DNA of 64,000 nucleotides, taken from NCBI RefSeq assembly GCF_023091745.1, contig NC_068913.1, forward strand, positions 15,084,001 to 15,148,000. The letters are read 5' to 3'. The DNA is from Budorcas taxicolor (Eukaryota; Chordata; Mammalia; Artiodactyla; Bovidae). Below the pieces are notes generated by a model. That model made no database searches. It was not told the DNA's origin and was given only the letters and a program-made list of their open reading frames with translations. How positions within the stretch are numbered: position 1 is the first letter of the stretch; each line of letters opens with the position of its first letter. The position numbers were made by a program, and so were the translations under genes. Below are positions 10,269-21,292 of this stretch, one piece after another.

Positions 10269-11480
10269 ACTAAGAGGAGCCACATTCCAGAGGAGCTGGA
10301 TTATACCGAATGATCCTTTTATTCCCTGGTGACTGAAATTCTATGAACCGATCTGCTTGAGAAACTTTCAAAATATTCAGTGTGTATTCTTGGGTGCCTG
10401 CTGTCTACCAGGCTCTGGCAGCTCGTGGTCTAGTAAGATCGGAACATTCATAGAATAGAATTCCTTTTTGTCAATGAAATCAGAAGTGTTTACTTCTAAA
10501 GGCAGTAAAATTAGACAAGATAAATCCCATGAACAGAGTCAGAATGTTTTTACTTGTCTGCTCTCCAATTAGGTTAGAATATGTTATTGCTCCAAGTTGC
10601 CGTGATGTGTCAGTAAAAAGGACACCCCCTGCTCCAGCTCACAGGCAGAGAAACAAACCACGCTTGGTAGCCTGTTCATTAGTGTGTGTTCAGGAACAGA
10701 AGCAAGCTCACCAAAATGAAGGGAGAGTGACTTGCCTTAGAGTAAGTAGCCAGTCATCCCCACTCTAGGAATCTGTGGGCTTGGAACCTTTGAGAACTAA
10801 TCTGTCTCAGGGATTATACGCTCAGTACTACAGCGTTGTCTCGGAACTGCCTAACGAAGAACACTTAAAAGTCATACTCGTCCCCATATTTTAAATATTT
10901 ATTTAAAAAGAAGCAAGCCACAGATGGAAATGCTTCTAACTAAAAATTATCTTCCTCAAGTATAAAAACATTTCTCAAAATCGAATATTTCCCATATAAA
11001 GTCAGTTAGCTGTGGGCTTTGGGACTTTATTTCTATTGCCAATAAAAGCTTCTGATTGCCCAAAGCTTTTCTTTGCCTTAAATTTGAAACTGGAGTATGT
11101 AAGCAGAGCTTAAATACGAGGAGGAAAAAAAAGCTGGCTTAAATTATGTGAATTTCAGAAATATCACTCTGTGTTTATTTGTACAGTTTCCTCTAAAGGG
11201 GGAACTTTGTTTAATATTTGAATCTGTTTATTTGTAGAAACGATAGAATAATCAGTAGACATTTGTGTTCTATTTGAAATATGTTATCTGTTTTTCTTTT
11301 CTAAGAGTCTACTTTTCCTGTGTCTTACGGTAGAGTATTTAATACTTGAACGTTTAGAAACAGCTACGATTTCACAATTACCTTCAACATGCAAGTATCA
11401 ATCGTTTTCCAAGACTTGTCTCTCTTCTGTGAACCTTTTCCTCTTCTCCTAAACCCAGTTTTTACGGCTTTGCCCCGTTT
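10269..11480. other. mostly unique AT-rich DNA
   Basis: A weak antisense L2-like patch lies at about 10385-10455 ('gtgcctgctgtctaccaggc'). The rest has no repeat I recognise and few Bov SINE scars, unlike the neighbouring 10 kb. Confidence 0.4.
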
Positions 11481-11505
11481 TAGATCCTGCACGCTACAGA
11501 AAATA

Positions 11506-11523
11506 ACCAGCAGAGGGCGCCGC
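11506..11523 (+). promoter_or_regulatory. CTCF-like binding motif
   Basis: The sequence ccagcagagggcgccgc matches the vertebrate CTCF core (CCA-s-y-AG-r-GGC-r-c) at nearly every constrained position, including the invariant AGnGGGCGC-like centre. It lies outside any repeat I recognise. CTCF-like sites often arise inside ruminant SINEs, so a unique-sequence site is more likely to be old. Occupancy is inference. Confidence 0.6.
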
Positions 11524-12240
11524 TGGCTTACTTTTTAAAGAAAACTGCAGGCTGGCTGTTTTCAGTACTCTTAAAAACATACATGGAAATTATTTTTCTT
11601 CGGTCAGAGCAATCAGAATTGCTCTAAGACTGTCTTAGAGTTGTCAAACTTGTTTTTTCGTGTCTTCTGCTGTCTCATCTCCCCCAAAGCATTAGTAAAA
11701 CTGGGCAATTTGTTTCTCTCACTCATCTATGGAGCCCTTTGCTGACCCACACGGCAAGGATGAGCGCAGGGCGACCGGTGTGATTATCTAATTTTTCCAT
11801 CAGCTCCAGGTGCTTATGTGAACGTTCTATTCATAGAGAGCCAAAAGAAGGGGAAAATAAAAACCTGTTTACACTTTCACTTTCCAACTAGCCTTGCCAA
11901 TTATCCCCTGACCTGGTACAATGACAAGGAAATAATCCGTGCACCTTGGCCATCGTGGGGTGTGGACTGGGGGAGGCGAGGGCGGTCAGAGGCTTGGTGG
12001 GGAGAAGTCCGTGGGAGGGGAGCAGGATCTTAGAGACTCCGAGTTAGTGTTTCTTCTGCGGGCGCCCCTTCTGCACTCTGTCCACGCTCCGAAGTGATCT
12101 GGGACAGGACCTTTCCACCACCTCCATCCTTTGAGATGAACTGACAGCCCCTCAGTATTTTATAAACTGCTGTGCAAACACAGTTTCAAGTCAAAAGTTC
12201 TAGCCAACTCTCGCCTTAGTCCTCTTCCAAAGAAAACGCT

Positions 12241-12670
12241 CTACCTAAGCTTTTCCGACCGAGAAATCATAGAACCTCCCACACTGATGTGGGGACCTTC
12301 TGTAGAACCTCCTCTGGCCCCAGCCACTCGGGAACTTGAACAAGTTGAGGCGTCGTGGTGAAACAGGAATTCTCACACTGCCCTGGTAAACCCCTCTGCT
12401 GTGTCCACCTTCACGGTGCGCATCGGCGAGTGTCCAAACACCCTGATAAAGTTCTCGGTGAACCCGAACTCTCCTTAATGTGGTTTTCCTTCGCCATGTG
12501 GGCGCTGGGACGCACTGTCCTTCATAGCTGGTAGGTGCCACTTTTGGCTGGCCCCGTGTCGGCCAGCCTTCCACAGGATGAAAAATGTCTTCCATTAGCT
12601 AATGGCTGTGTTCTCCGAGAAGCATCCTGGCCCGGGGCTGTGGGAGAGCATCAATCGAGTCTCTTAGATG
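12241..12670. promoter_or_regulatory. CpG-retaining patch, possible regulatory element
   Basis: By hand count there are about 19 CpG dinucleotides in the 420 bases 12241-12660, with GC near 50 percent. That is an observed/expected ratio of roughly 0.7, against strong depletion elsewhere in the window. No repeat is recognised. A 116-codon minus-strand frame (12595-12245) crosses it but has no known motif. Germline hypomethylation or conserved function could both retain the CpGs. Confidence 0.4.
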
Positions 12671-14600
12671 AGGCCTCGGAGGACCAAGGGAAATTTGTAT
12701 AATCCTGAACTGTAAACATGGGACCAGTGGTTGAGGTTTTGGATTTGCACAACATTTAAAAATGTCTATTTGCGTATCTAAAGTAAACCTTTATTTTAAA
12801 GAGAAGCTGAGGCCCAAGAGCCTCTCTGGGTGGCCTTCAGAAGGTCAATTGACCTTTCTGCCTCCATTTCCCTTTCTTCAAATCAAGAAGAAAAAAAAAA
12901 ACACAAAAAAACCCCCTTACTTTTCTCTTCTGCAGGAGAATCAATCTAAATTAATTCCCAGGGAGCGGTCATTAGACTAATTTAGTTTTCACCAGCTAGA
13001 TTTTCTTTGTGCCTCTGCATACCTAATAGATCATGGTACATATCCTCTGCCTTCAGTCTACGAGTCCCCAGTGCTAGCTCCCTGGTGTTCCTTTTTGCCT
13101 GTGGGCTTGTAGTTTTCCTTTCCGTTATTTCCTTTCTTGGCATCCTCTTCTCTCACCCACTGACCAGGAAGACAGGCTGGGGCATTCTCCCCCTTCCTGG
13201 TGGAGACGAAACAGCTTCAGGTTCGTGAGGGAAGTGATGAAGGTGCGGATGCAGAAAGGCAGGAGCAGATGTGTGGGTCTGTCTTGTAGCAGTTGCCTTT
13301 TTTTTTTTTTTTTTTTTTTGTCGTGGTTTGTTGCTGTTGGCACCTTTAAAAGTAGTCAGGCTGAAAAAATTCTTTAGGAAAAAGAAGGAACTGACTTCCT
13401 AGAGGTGAAGCGAAGGTTTCTGAGGCCTTGGGGGACGTTTATGTAGCAGTTTTCTCTACGCTCCTGCACATTGCTTATTTGAAATTCTTTATTGTCAGGA
13501 CAAAGTTTTTGTTTGCCATCTCACCATTCTCATTTTTTTTTTCCTTTAAGCAAATATCATAGATATTTTCATCTGGGGGACAAGCCAAGAATTCCTTGAG
13601 TTCAGGCCTTTTCCATCTCAACAGGCAATGTACCAGAATTTAAATCTTGTGAGATCTTCTTAAAGAGACTGCTCTGAGAAACTTTTTACTCTAACCTTCA
13701 AAGACCAAAATGGTGGGACCCTGAGAAAGCTGTTACTCCTGCGTGGTGCAGGCAACCCAGAAATATTCATGAAATGAAAATTTAATTATACCAGGTTGAT
13801 TTTTTTTCTCAGTCATAAAACTTAGAATTTCATGATATATTCTTATATGTTTATATAAGGCCATACATTCTTATTTAGTTAGCAATTAATCCTACCAAAA
13901 TATCTAAATGATATTTTCTACAAGTTACACCATCCCAAAGAAGTAAAATAAAATCCAGACTAGGAATTTGATTACTGACCCAGTGTCATTGACCTGGAGT
14001 TTTTCCCCCAAAGAAAGGGAAAGAGCTAGTTCTGGGTTGTCTAGTTAGAAATAGGTAGCCCATGGTAATTTCGGCTCTAAATGTGATGTGATTTCCTTTC
14101 TGTTTTTATAAATATAAGGCATTTTTATAAAACTGTTCTTATAAATATAAAAATTAATTTCCACAAATATAGGGTTAATTAGGCTTTATATTCATATGTC
14201 TGGTTTCATATTGGTAAACATTTGACAGCTTCTTTGCATAGCCAACACTTCATAGGAAAACATGTAAAACAAAGTAAAGGAAAAAATTATGACAGCTACT
14301 AGAAAAGCTGCAATGGCCCATTGTCTTCATTCTGAGGAATAACTGGGCTCCAGGCAAGAGTCTGATAGTCCACCACCTAGGGAACAAACTCTACCTAATG
14401 ACCTCTTCGTGTGAGCCTTTGGTAGCAAGGTTAAGAATCTGGGTTTGACATTTAAGACAGTGCAAAATCAATATGAAAACTGGCATGTTCTTCTCTTATA
14501 TAATTTGGGGAAAAGCACTAAGTGAGAACGGGGAAGATGTAGTTATGTTTTTAACAAGAAATACTTAGGAGCAACCTTTAGGAATGGAAAGAGCTCTCAG
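12671..14600. other. unique DNA with homopolymer tracts
   Basis: Contains an A-rich tract (12888-12912), a 22-base T run (13298-13319) and shorter T runs at 13533-13542 and 13801-13808. No element body is attached to the T22 that I can identify, so it may be the tail of an unrecognised retrocopy. Confidence 0.35.
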
Positions 14601-14639
14601 TGGTCAAAGCTTCCTGGAAAAATTTGAGCAACAACTGAA

Positions 14640-15606
14640 AAAAAATAATAATAAATCAATGGATTGGATTGGATTCATAACTCCAAGTTGAGTATTAGAT
14701 TATAACTCAAAGTATAAGATAGGTATTCACAAATCCATAATGATATAAATAAATGATGGAATAACTAATTAGCATAGACAAGTCTCTCATACAAAAGGAC
14801 CCCAAATAATTTATGTAGATCCTACATTTTCAGGGAAGTAGATTGTAGCTCCTCACTCATTGTGGGTTACCTTGAACTTCCTTCCAAGGAGTAAACTGTG
14901 GAAGGTGCATGGTGGGGTGGGTGGAATATCCCAACACCGACAGTGATGATCATATGGATAGCATGTACCCTAATTGTGGTAACATGGGATGGTCACTATA
15001 GACCATGTTTCTGCAGGCTTCCTCACCCAAACACAGTAATCCCGAGGTGGTATTGTTGTTCCGTCCCTCGGTCGTGTCCGACTCTGCAGCTCCATGAACT
15101 GCAGCGTGCCAGGCTTCCCTGTCCTTCACCATCTCCTGGGGTTTGCTCAAACTCATGTCCATAAAGTAGTGAATCCTGGCGTAAAGTCCCGAGGTAATCA
15201 TGAGAAAAACTCCAGACAGCTTCCGCATCCTCCCAAATACCAGATCAGTATTTCCCAAAACTTTCAAGGTTATTAAAAAGAAGGAAAGTCTGTGAAACTA
15301 TCATGGTCTGACGGATCCTAAGGAGACCAATGTACATTACTGATGACTAAATGTAACACAGTCTCCTGGATAGCGTCCTGGGGCAGAAAAGGTTGTTCTT
15401 GGTAAAAAAAACTAAGGAAATCTGAGTAAAGGATAGATGCAGGATAACAGTAATGTATCAAGATTAGTTGATTAGTTGTGATAACTGACACACCGATATA
15501 AGAAGTTAAGCGTAGGAGAGACTACATGAGGAGTATATAAGAAGGCTAAACTATCTCTGTAACTTTTCTGTAAAACCAAAACTATTCTAAAATGTAAAGT
15601 TTTTTT
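14640..15606 (+). mobile_element. L1M-type LINE 3' UTR, split by a BovB insertion
   Basis: The 3' UTR text of an old mammalian L1 is readable: 'ttgagtattagattataact', 'aaaactaaggaaatctgagt', 'gtaatgtatcaagattagtt', and the ending 'ctctgtaacttttctgtaaa' and 'ctattctaaaatgtaaag'. It is interrupted at 15049-15186 by a younger element in the opposite orientation. Confidence 0.7.
15049..15186 (-). mobile_element. BovB LINE 3' terminus with TSD, nested in L1
   Basis: Antisense BovB 3' end (gtgtccgactctgcagctcc...tcctggggtttgctcaaact). The 9-mer tcccgaggt at 15040-15048 and 15187-15195 is a perfect target-site duplication. Only about 135 bp of the LINE was inserted, so it is extremely 5'-truncated. 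Confidence 0.85.
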
Positions 15607-15677
15607 AATAATCCTTATTTTGACATTTTAGCCCTACATCACAATGTAATTATTTTCCTAACTCTTGGTTGATTTTT

Positions 15678-16484
15678 TTTAAATTAATCAATTTTAATTG
15701 GAGGCTAATTACTTTACAATATTACAGTACAATATTGGCCACATATTGCCTTGAATCAGCCACGGGTGCACACGTGTCCCCCGATCCTGAACACCCCCTC
15801 CCACCTCCTTCCCCACGCCATCCCTCTGGGTTGTCCCAGAACACCAGCTTTGAGTGCCCTGCTTCATGCATCGAACTTGCACTGGTGATCTGTTTCACAC
15901 ATGGTAGTATCCATGTTTCAATGCTATTCTCTCGAATCATCCCACCCCTGCCTTCTCCCACAGAGTCCAAAAGTCTGTTCTTTATATCTGTGTCTCTTTT
16001 GCTGACTTGCATATAGGCTTGTCGTTACTGTCTTTCTAAATTCCATACATATGCATTAATGTACTGTATTGGTGTTTCTCTTTCTGACTTCCTTCACTCT
16101 GTGTAATAGGTTCCAGCTTCATCCACCTCATTAGAACGAACTCAAATGTGCTCTTTTTTATAGCTGAGTAATATTCCATTGCGTATATGTACCAGAAGTT
16201 CCTTATCCATTCATCCTCCAGGAGACATCTAGGTTGTTTCCATGTCCTGGCTCTTATAAACAGTGCTGCGATGAACATTGGGGTACACGTGTCTCTTTCC
16301 ATTCTGGTTTCCTCAGTGTGTCTGCCCAGCAGTGGGATTGCTGGGTCATATGGCAGTTCTATTTCCAGTTTTTTAAGGAATCTCCAAACTGTTCTCCATA
16401 GTGGCTGTACTGGTTTGCATTCCCACCAACAGTGTAAGAGGGTTCCCTTTTCTCCACACCCTCTCCAGCATTTATTGTTTGTAG
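15678..16484 (-). mobile_element. 5'-truncated L1 with perfect 14-bp TSD
   Basis: The poly(T)-type left end (the A-rich tail on the minus strand) is followed by the ruminant L1 3' UTR (aattttaattggaggctaat...) and the C-terminal part of ORF2. The 14-mer cttggttgattttt at 15664-15677 and 16485-16498 flanks it without mismatch. An intact duplication and a well-preserved ORF2 end suggest a comparatively recent insertion. Confidence 0.93.
16036..16302 (-). pseudogene. L1 ORF2 protein, C-terminal remnant
   Basis: On the minus strand 88 codons read open and end at a natural stop (16036-16038), and include the characteristic L1 ORF2 tail motifs WYIYAMEYYSAIK and MRWMKLEPI. The endonuclease and reverse-transcriptase domains are missing because the element is 5'-truncated, so no enzyme can be made. 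Related ORF2 sequence continues upstream on the same strand to about 16484. Confidence 0.85.
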
Positions 16485-16498
16485 CTTGGTTGATTTTT

Positions 16499-18620
16499 AA
16501 GAGATGACTTTAAATTGGGTAAAAGAAAACACATTCTCCAAGCTTTACTACTTTATGTATTTATAATTGTTAAAGGTGCCGTTTGTGGAGCTGTGAACAT
16601 CATAATTGCCTTTGCTTATAAATAGACCCAATATTCTACTTCTGAAAAGCTTTTATTAAGGACCCCACATAGGAGGAAGTCTGCTCCCCATAGTTAGGAC
16701 CACCATAAACACCAAAGGGGGAGGGAATTCTGAGTAACTTAGTGGTAAGGAGCCACTTTTGCCTTCAGTCAAGAGTTAGATAATTTTCAGTGGATGGCTT
16801 AGAAATAATAATAATCAAACAGTCTCTCTCATTCTCTGTGCACCATCTCGGCTATTCTGATAGCTACCTTCAAAAACTCAAGTTTATTATAGTCTTTATC
16901 AAAACTGCACTGTATTTTCTTATATTAAGAAGTACAGTGTTTTTAAAGGAGAGTAAAGTGTGTTCTTTTCTGAGATGAAGCAATGAATTTTTCATCTGTG
17001 CATTGCAACTGTTCATAAGATATAGGATTTATCATGGATATTGATAAACCTGTCAAACAATCTGGAGGCTTTATTACGTCAAAATTATAAGTAGCATGTG
17101 ATTGTAACTGCAGAGCATTCAGATATATTACAGATCTCTGAACAGGCCATGTGTCTGCAGGACAAAGAGGGTTTTCTGGGAGAGCTCTTTGCTGTGGTCC
17201 AGGGGCCCCCTTTCACATCCATTATTTTCTTTGTATTTGGAAGCTCCTGCCTTTAACTTTTTTTTAAATTTAGTGTTCAGCAGCAGTCCGGGACAAGTGT
17301 TTCTGCCTACAGGAAGAAACACATGGTCTGGGTTTCATCCTCAAAAATCTTGGGCTTCCTGGTTGTCCTCTTGTCTTCAGGCACCTTAGTCATCTTCCAA
17401 AATGAGATCTCAGTAACAGAATGAACAGCAGGTTCAGAAGTGTGTTGAGTGACCAGCGCGCACGCAGGCGGCCACAGAGCTGACGATGGACGCGTCGCCT
17501 TCGGTCACTAAAGCCAGCCTGTTGCAGCATGGTTATGAGCACTGTGATCTCACGGTTCCCTTCCCTTTAACCCGGCCAACCCGTGCTGCCTTGTTCTTTG
17601 AAGGAATAGTTTAGTCGTTTTGAAAGAGCCAGGCTCGTGAGCAAGTGCTGTGCAATTACTGCGTATTGTATGTAGCCTTGAGATGAAATAATGTCCCAGT
17701 AGATTTTACTTCATGTTTTAAACACACACAGTCATTTAAATTCTTAACTAGAACACACTTGAATTTTCTCCTGTTTAATCATTAAAAAGGCAAAACTTAA
17801 TTTCATCAAGTGCAATCAAAGAATTTTTCGCAGTAGCAATTAAAAAATATGAAACAGGAATTTCAGTGGCACAAAATTGAACAGCTGCTATGTCATATTT
17901 TTAATCTTCATTCAAATCAAACGGCAGATCAAATTTTTCTTCAGGATTTTTTTCTTTTCTTTTTTTCCCATATCAGACGGTCGAAGGGTAGTTTCAGGGA
18001 TTCCAAAGCCCCCTTAAACATGCTCCAAAAAAACCCCCAAAAACAACAGCAACAAAAACATGCTCCAGTCTATTTGGAAATGTATTTCAAATGTTTCTCC
18101 AAAGTGAGTAATCTTTATTGCTATAAGAGACAGAGGCAAAGCTCTTTGGAGAAGAACCGATCAGTTAGCTTGCTTTGGCATACGAGAGAACTTCCAAGTC
18201 TACTGAGCTGTTTAACTAAGGAAACCAAAACCTATCTTGCCTGGCCTGTCGTTTGTACTGGACTCCATGTGTGGCCTTTACAACACGAGAAAGAGCCGCA
18301 CATGAAGTTCAGGCCCTTCTCACCGCTTCCCATTTCCGTGCTGGGGGAGAGGGGCTATTTTTGGGATATGCAGACTTCCCTACACTTTTATGTGTAAGAC
18401 TGCGAGCTGGGACATATGTAGCCGATAGATATATAATTAACCAGATGGTTTGTTTTTCACTCCATGCACGAACATGTTCCCTTCAGTTTTCCTCCTTGAT
18501 TTCTAGGTGTGGAAAAGCAACACCCAGCTAAGCCAGGACTCCAGGTTTTAAAAATGTTTAAGTACCTAGCAAAAGTGGAGCTGTTTAATTATTTTATCAT
18601 TTTAAAAGCCTTCTTCGTTT
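16499..18620. other. unique DNA, no gene recognised
   Basis: Two kilobases without a recognised repeat. A 182-codon plus-strand frame (17849-18397) runs through low-complexity Phe-, Gln- and Lys-rich sequence and matches nothing I know. A small CpG cluster (accagcgcgcacgcaggcgg, then gacgcgtcgccttcgg) lies at about 17452-17506. Confidence 0.3.
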
Positions 18621-18624
18621 CCCT

Positions 18625-18660
18625 GTATATATATATATATTTGCCCCCCCCCCCCCCCCA
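18625..18660. repeat. compound tract: (TA)8 then C16
   Basis: A TA alternation (18626-18640) is followed by ttg and sixteen consecutive C (18644-18659), then at once by the (CTG)6 tail of the next SINE. The minus strand therefore carries G16. Confidence 0.9.
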
Positions 18661-18930
18661 ACTGCTGCTGCTGCTGCTGCTAAGTCACTTCAGTCGTGTC
18701 GGACTCTGTGCTACCCCATAGACGGCAGCTCCTCTGTCCCTGGGATTCTCCAGGCAAGAACACTGGAGTGGGTTGCCATTTCCTCTCCAATCCTAAAAGT
18801 GAAAAGTGAAAGTGAAGTCGCTCAGCCGCGTCCGACTCTTTGCGACCCCATGGACTGCAGCCCACCAGGCTCCTCTGTCCACGGGATTTTCCAGGCAAGA
18901 GTGCTGGAGTGGGGTGCCAATGCCTTCTCC
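18661..18930 (-). mobile_element. Bov-A2 dimeric SINE with (CTG)6 tail
   Basis: Two monomers are separated by the linker aaaagtgaaaagtgaaagtg at 18794-18813. The 5' end on the minus strand begins ggagaaggcattggcacccc (18930). The left monomer lacks about 10 bp between 'gacggcag' and 'ctcctctg'. Confidence 0.95.
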
Positions 18931-20148
18931 CTAGACGATAAGAATTGAGTTATCGTGTTGTGAGGTTGTTATGTCTGAAGAGTCGTATTTGAGTTTCTTA
19001 TTTCTTCTCATCACACCTCTCTCCTGGCTATCATAGCAGACTTCTCTTAAAGTTTGTCAGCCTCTTGGCTTCAGAGTTTTAATTTCTTCAGGGGCCTTTG
19101 ATTGTCACACCTTTTTTCTTGATTGAAGGGAGGGGGTTTAGGAGGCAATTGTTCAGTTGCTTAGCTGTTCCTACACTAAGCAGGACTATACATAATGTGA
19201 CTTAAGGGGAGATCTGTGTTTGGGTCAAGACCTCACCTCACCAGTTTTTAAAAACTAGTTAACTGAATAATAAGGGAATTGCTTTATTTGAGACTTGGGT
19301 AGAATTTATTTGACTAAAATTAAATAGGATAAGAACTCTAAGTTATTCAGTATGAAAATCAGATGACTCCTAGGACACTGCTTATCAAGGAATCTGAAAA
19401 ATTTGCTGATAATAATTTTATTTTTTAAAAAATGAGATCCCCCACATTGACATTGTAAATAGTCAGTGTACCCAGAGGAAGTAAAATGTTGGAAGAAAGC
19501 CAGTGACAAAGTACTTGTGTTTTGTTTATTTTGCCATCTATGCCTCATAACGTTTCTTGTGATGCTTAATGAGACAGTGTAAACCTTGCTTTGTAAACAG
19601 AAAAGGACTATCCACTTGTAAAGTGTTATTATTATTACTAAATTATAGGTTGTGTTATATGGAAGAAGACTGTGCCTGAAGAATCATTTTTGTGGGATAA
19701 CAACATTTTATAGCTTATTTGCAAAAAGTTCTCTACACAGTTGAAACAATGGCATGCCATTATGGGGAAGCCGTTTAAACTCTCTCATATCTGTTCACCA
19801 TTTTTGAAATTGCCTTGAACAAAATGCACACATTTGGAAATTGCATAACTTCCCTGTAGAAATGCATCTGAGTGAAGGGGGAGATTATAATGAAGTATTA
19901 CTAATATATTTTAAAAATGCAGGCAGTGCATGACAGTTCTGTATAGGAATTTAATGTTGGCATGAGAGCTACTGGGAATTGGCACCGGAATAGCATGGAA
20001 AAAATTTTATATGTTCCTCCTCTTAACAGTCTTCACATTGGGCACCACTTCACAGCTATGTTTCCCAAGGGAAAATAAGAGAAACTCATTGGTTTGCATT
20101 TTAAGGCTACTATTGAGAAAAAATCCCCCCCTGGCACGCAGTGTTATC
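18931..20148. other. unique AT-rich DNA
   Basis: No repeat or exon is recognised. Short (TTA)-type and A/T-rich runs occur at about 19405-19432 and 19625-19640. Confidence 0.4.
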
Positions 20149-20207
20149 AATGGGGTCTCAAAGAGTCGGACATGACTGAGTAGCTGAGGTGACTGACTGA
20201 CTGACAT
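20149..20207 (+). mobile_element. Bov-type SINE, 3' fragment
   Basis: Only the last part of the element remains (tggggtctcaaagagtcgga catgactgag), running into a (GACT)3-4 tail (gactgactgactgac). Confidence 0.75.
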
Positions 20208-20212
20208 ACAGA

Positions 20213-20266
20213 CATTGAATGGGTGATTTCCATTGAATGGGTGATTTCCATTGAATGGGTGATTTC
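20213..20266 (+). repeat. 18-bp minisatellite, three perfect copies
   Basis: The unit cattgaatgggtgatttc occurs at 20213-20230, 20231-20248 and 20249-20266 with no mismatch. Because the unit is a multiple of three, it stays open in every frame that is open once, which inflates the open frames here. It does not match any SINE part. Confidence 0.98.
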
Positions 20267-20375
20267 CAGAGCGTCTCCCCCAGTTCCTTGGCATTGCTGT
20301 GCTTATGTAGGGAGATCACGGTCGGAAGTCAGTCTTCTGTGTTTTGGGTCTTTTGATTGTCCTTATATTGCTTTC

Positions 20376-20641
20376 AGTGGAGAAGGCAATGGCACCCCAC
20401 TCCAGTACTGTTGCCTGGAAAATCCCATGGACAGAGGAGCCTGGTGGGCTGCAGTCCATGGGGTCGCCAAGAGTCGGACACGACTGAGCAACTTCCCTTT
20501 CACTTTTCATTTGCATGCATTGGAGAAGGAAATGGGAGCCCACTCCAGTGTTCTTGCCTGGAGAATCCCAGGGACGGGGGAGCCTGGTGGGCTGCCGTCT
20601 ATGGGGTTGCACAGAGTCGGACATGACTGAAGTGACTTAGC
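20376..20641 (+). mobile_element. Bov-A2 dimeric SINE with perfect 11-bp TSD
   Basis: Both monomers are complete (ggagaaggcaatggcacccc... and ggagaaggaaatgggagccc...), ending gactgaagtgacttagc. The 11-mer atattgctttc at 20365-20375 and 20642-20652 fixes the edges. There is no expanded CAG tail. Confidence 0.97.
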
Positions 20642-20772
20642 ATATTGCTTTCGGAGTCCTGATCCACAGTTTAATCTCCAGATCCATGTTCCTTCTGATA
20701 CAGGAGCCGCTTAGGCATGTTGCGCTACTGAACACGGCAAGTCCAGATTGAGGCGCACTGTATGTATAAAAT

Positions 20773-21054
20773 TGGAGGAGGCAATGGCACCCCACTCCAG
20801 TACTCTTGCCTGGAAAAATCCCATGGGCGGAGGAGCCTGGTGGGCTGCAGTCTGTGGGATCGCGAAGAGTCAGACACGACTGAGCAACTTCCCTTTCCCT
20901 TTTCACTTTTATGCATTGGAGAAGGAAATGGCAACCCACTCCAGTGTTCTTGCCTGGAGAATCCCAGGGACGGGGAAGCCTGGTGGGCTGCCGTCTATGG
21001 GGTCCCACAGAGTCGGACACACCTGAAGCAGCTTAGCAGCAGCAGCAGCAGCAG
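20773..21054 (+). mobile_element. Bov-A2 dimeric SINE with (CAG)6 tail and perfect TSD
   Basis: Full dimer ending cttagcagcagcagcagcag. The target-site duplication tatgtataaaat lies at 20761-20772 and 21055-21066. It is very similar to the copy 130 bp upstream and has the same orientation. Different duplications show two independent insertions, not a tandem duplication. Confidence 0.97.
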
Positions 21055-21199
21055 TATGTATAAAATATACACTGGGTTTTGAAGACTTGGAGTGAGAAAA
21101 GTGGAAACTACCCCAATAATTTTTAAATTGATTTTATATTGAAATTATAATATGTATTTGGTTAAATATAATATATTATTAAGATTGATCTCATCTTTT

Positions 21200-21292
21200 G
21201 TTTTTTAATTTTTTATTTGTTTTCTTAAATTGGAGCATAATGGCCTTACCATGTTATGTGAGTTTCTGCTGTATAGCAACAAACCTTTTGTT
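21200..21292 (-). mobile_element. L1 3' UTR fragment, antisense
   Basis: A T-rich left end is followed by aaattggagcataatggcct and gagtttctgctgtatagcaa, the reverse complement of the ruminant L1 3' UTR. Confidence 0.65.

Noticed and set aside
13298..13319. T22 run as the tail of a retrocopy
   Set aside because: No element body or target-site duplication could be found on either side, so it is listed only as a homopolymer.
16036..16302. Functional L1 ORF2
   Set aside because: Only the C-terminus is present; the endonuclease and reverse-transcriptase domains were never inserted.
17849..18397. 182-codon plus-strand frame
   Set aside because: Low-complexity Phe/Gln/Lys runs, no domain, no splice or promoter context. 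Most likely chance; noted only under the gap entry.
20213..20266. Regular 18-bp direct repeats as a CRISPR array
   Set aside because: The units are directly adjacent with no spacers, and the DNA is vertebrate.
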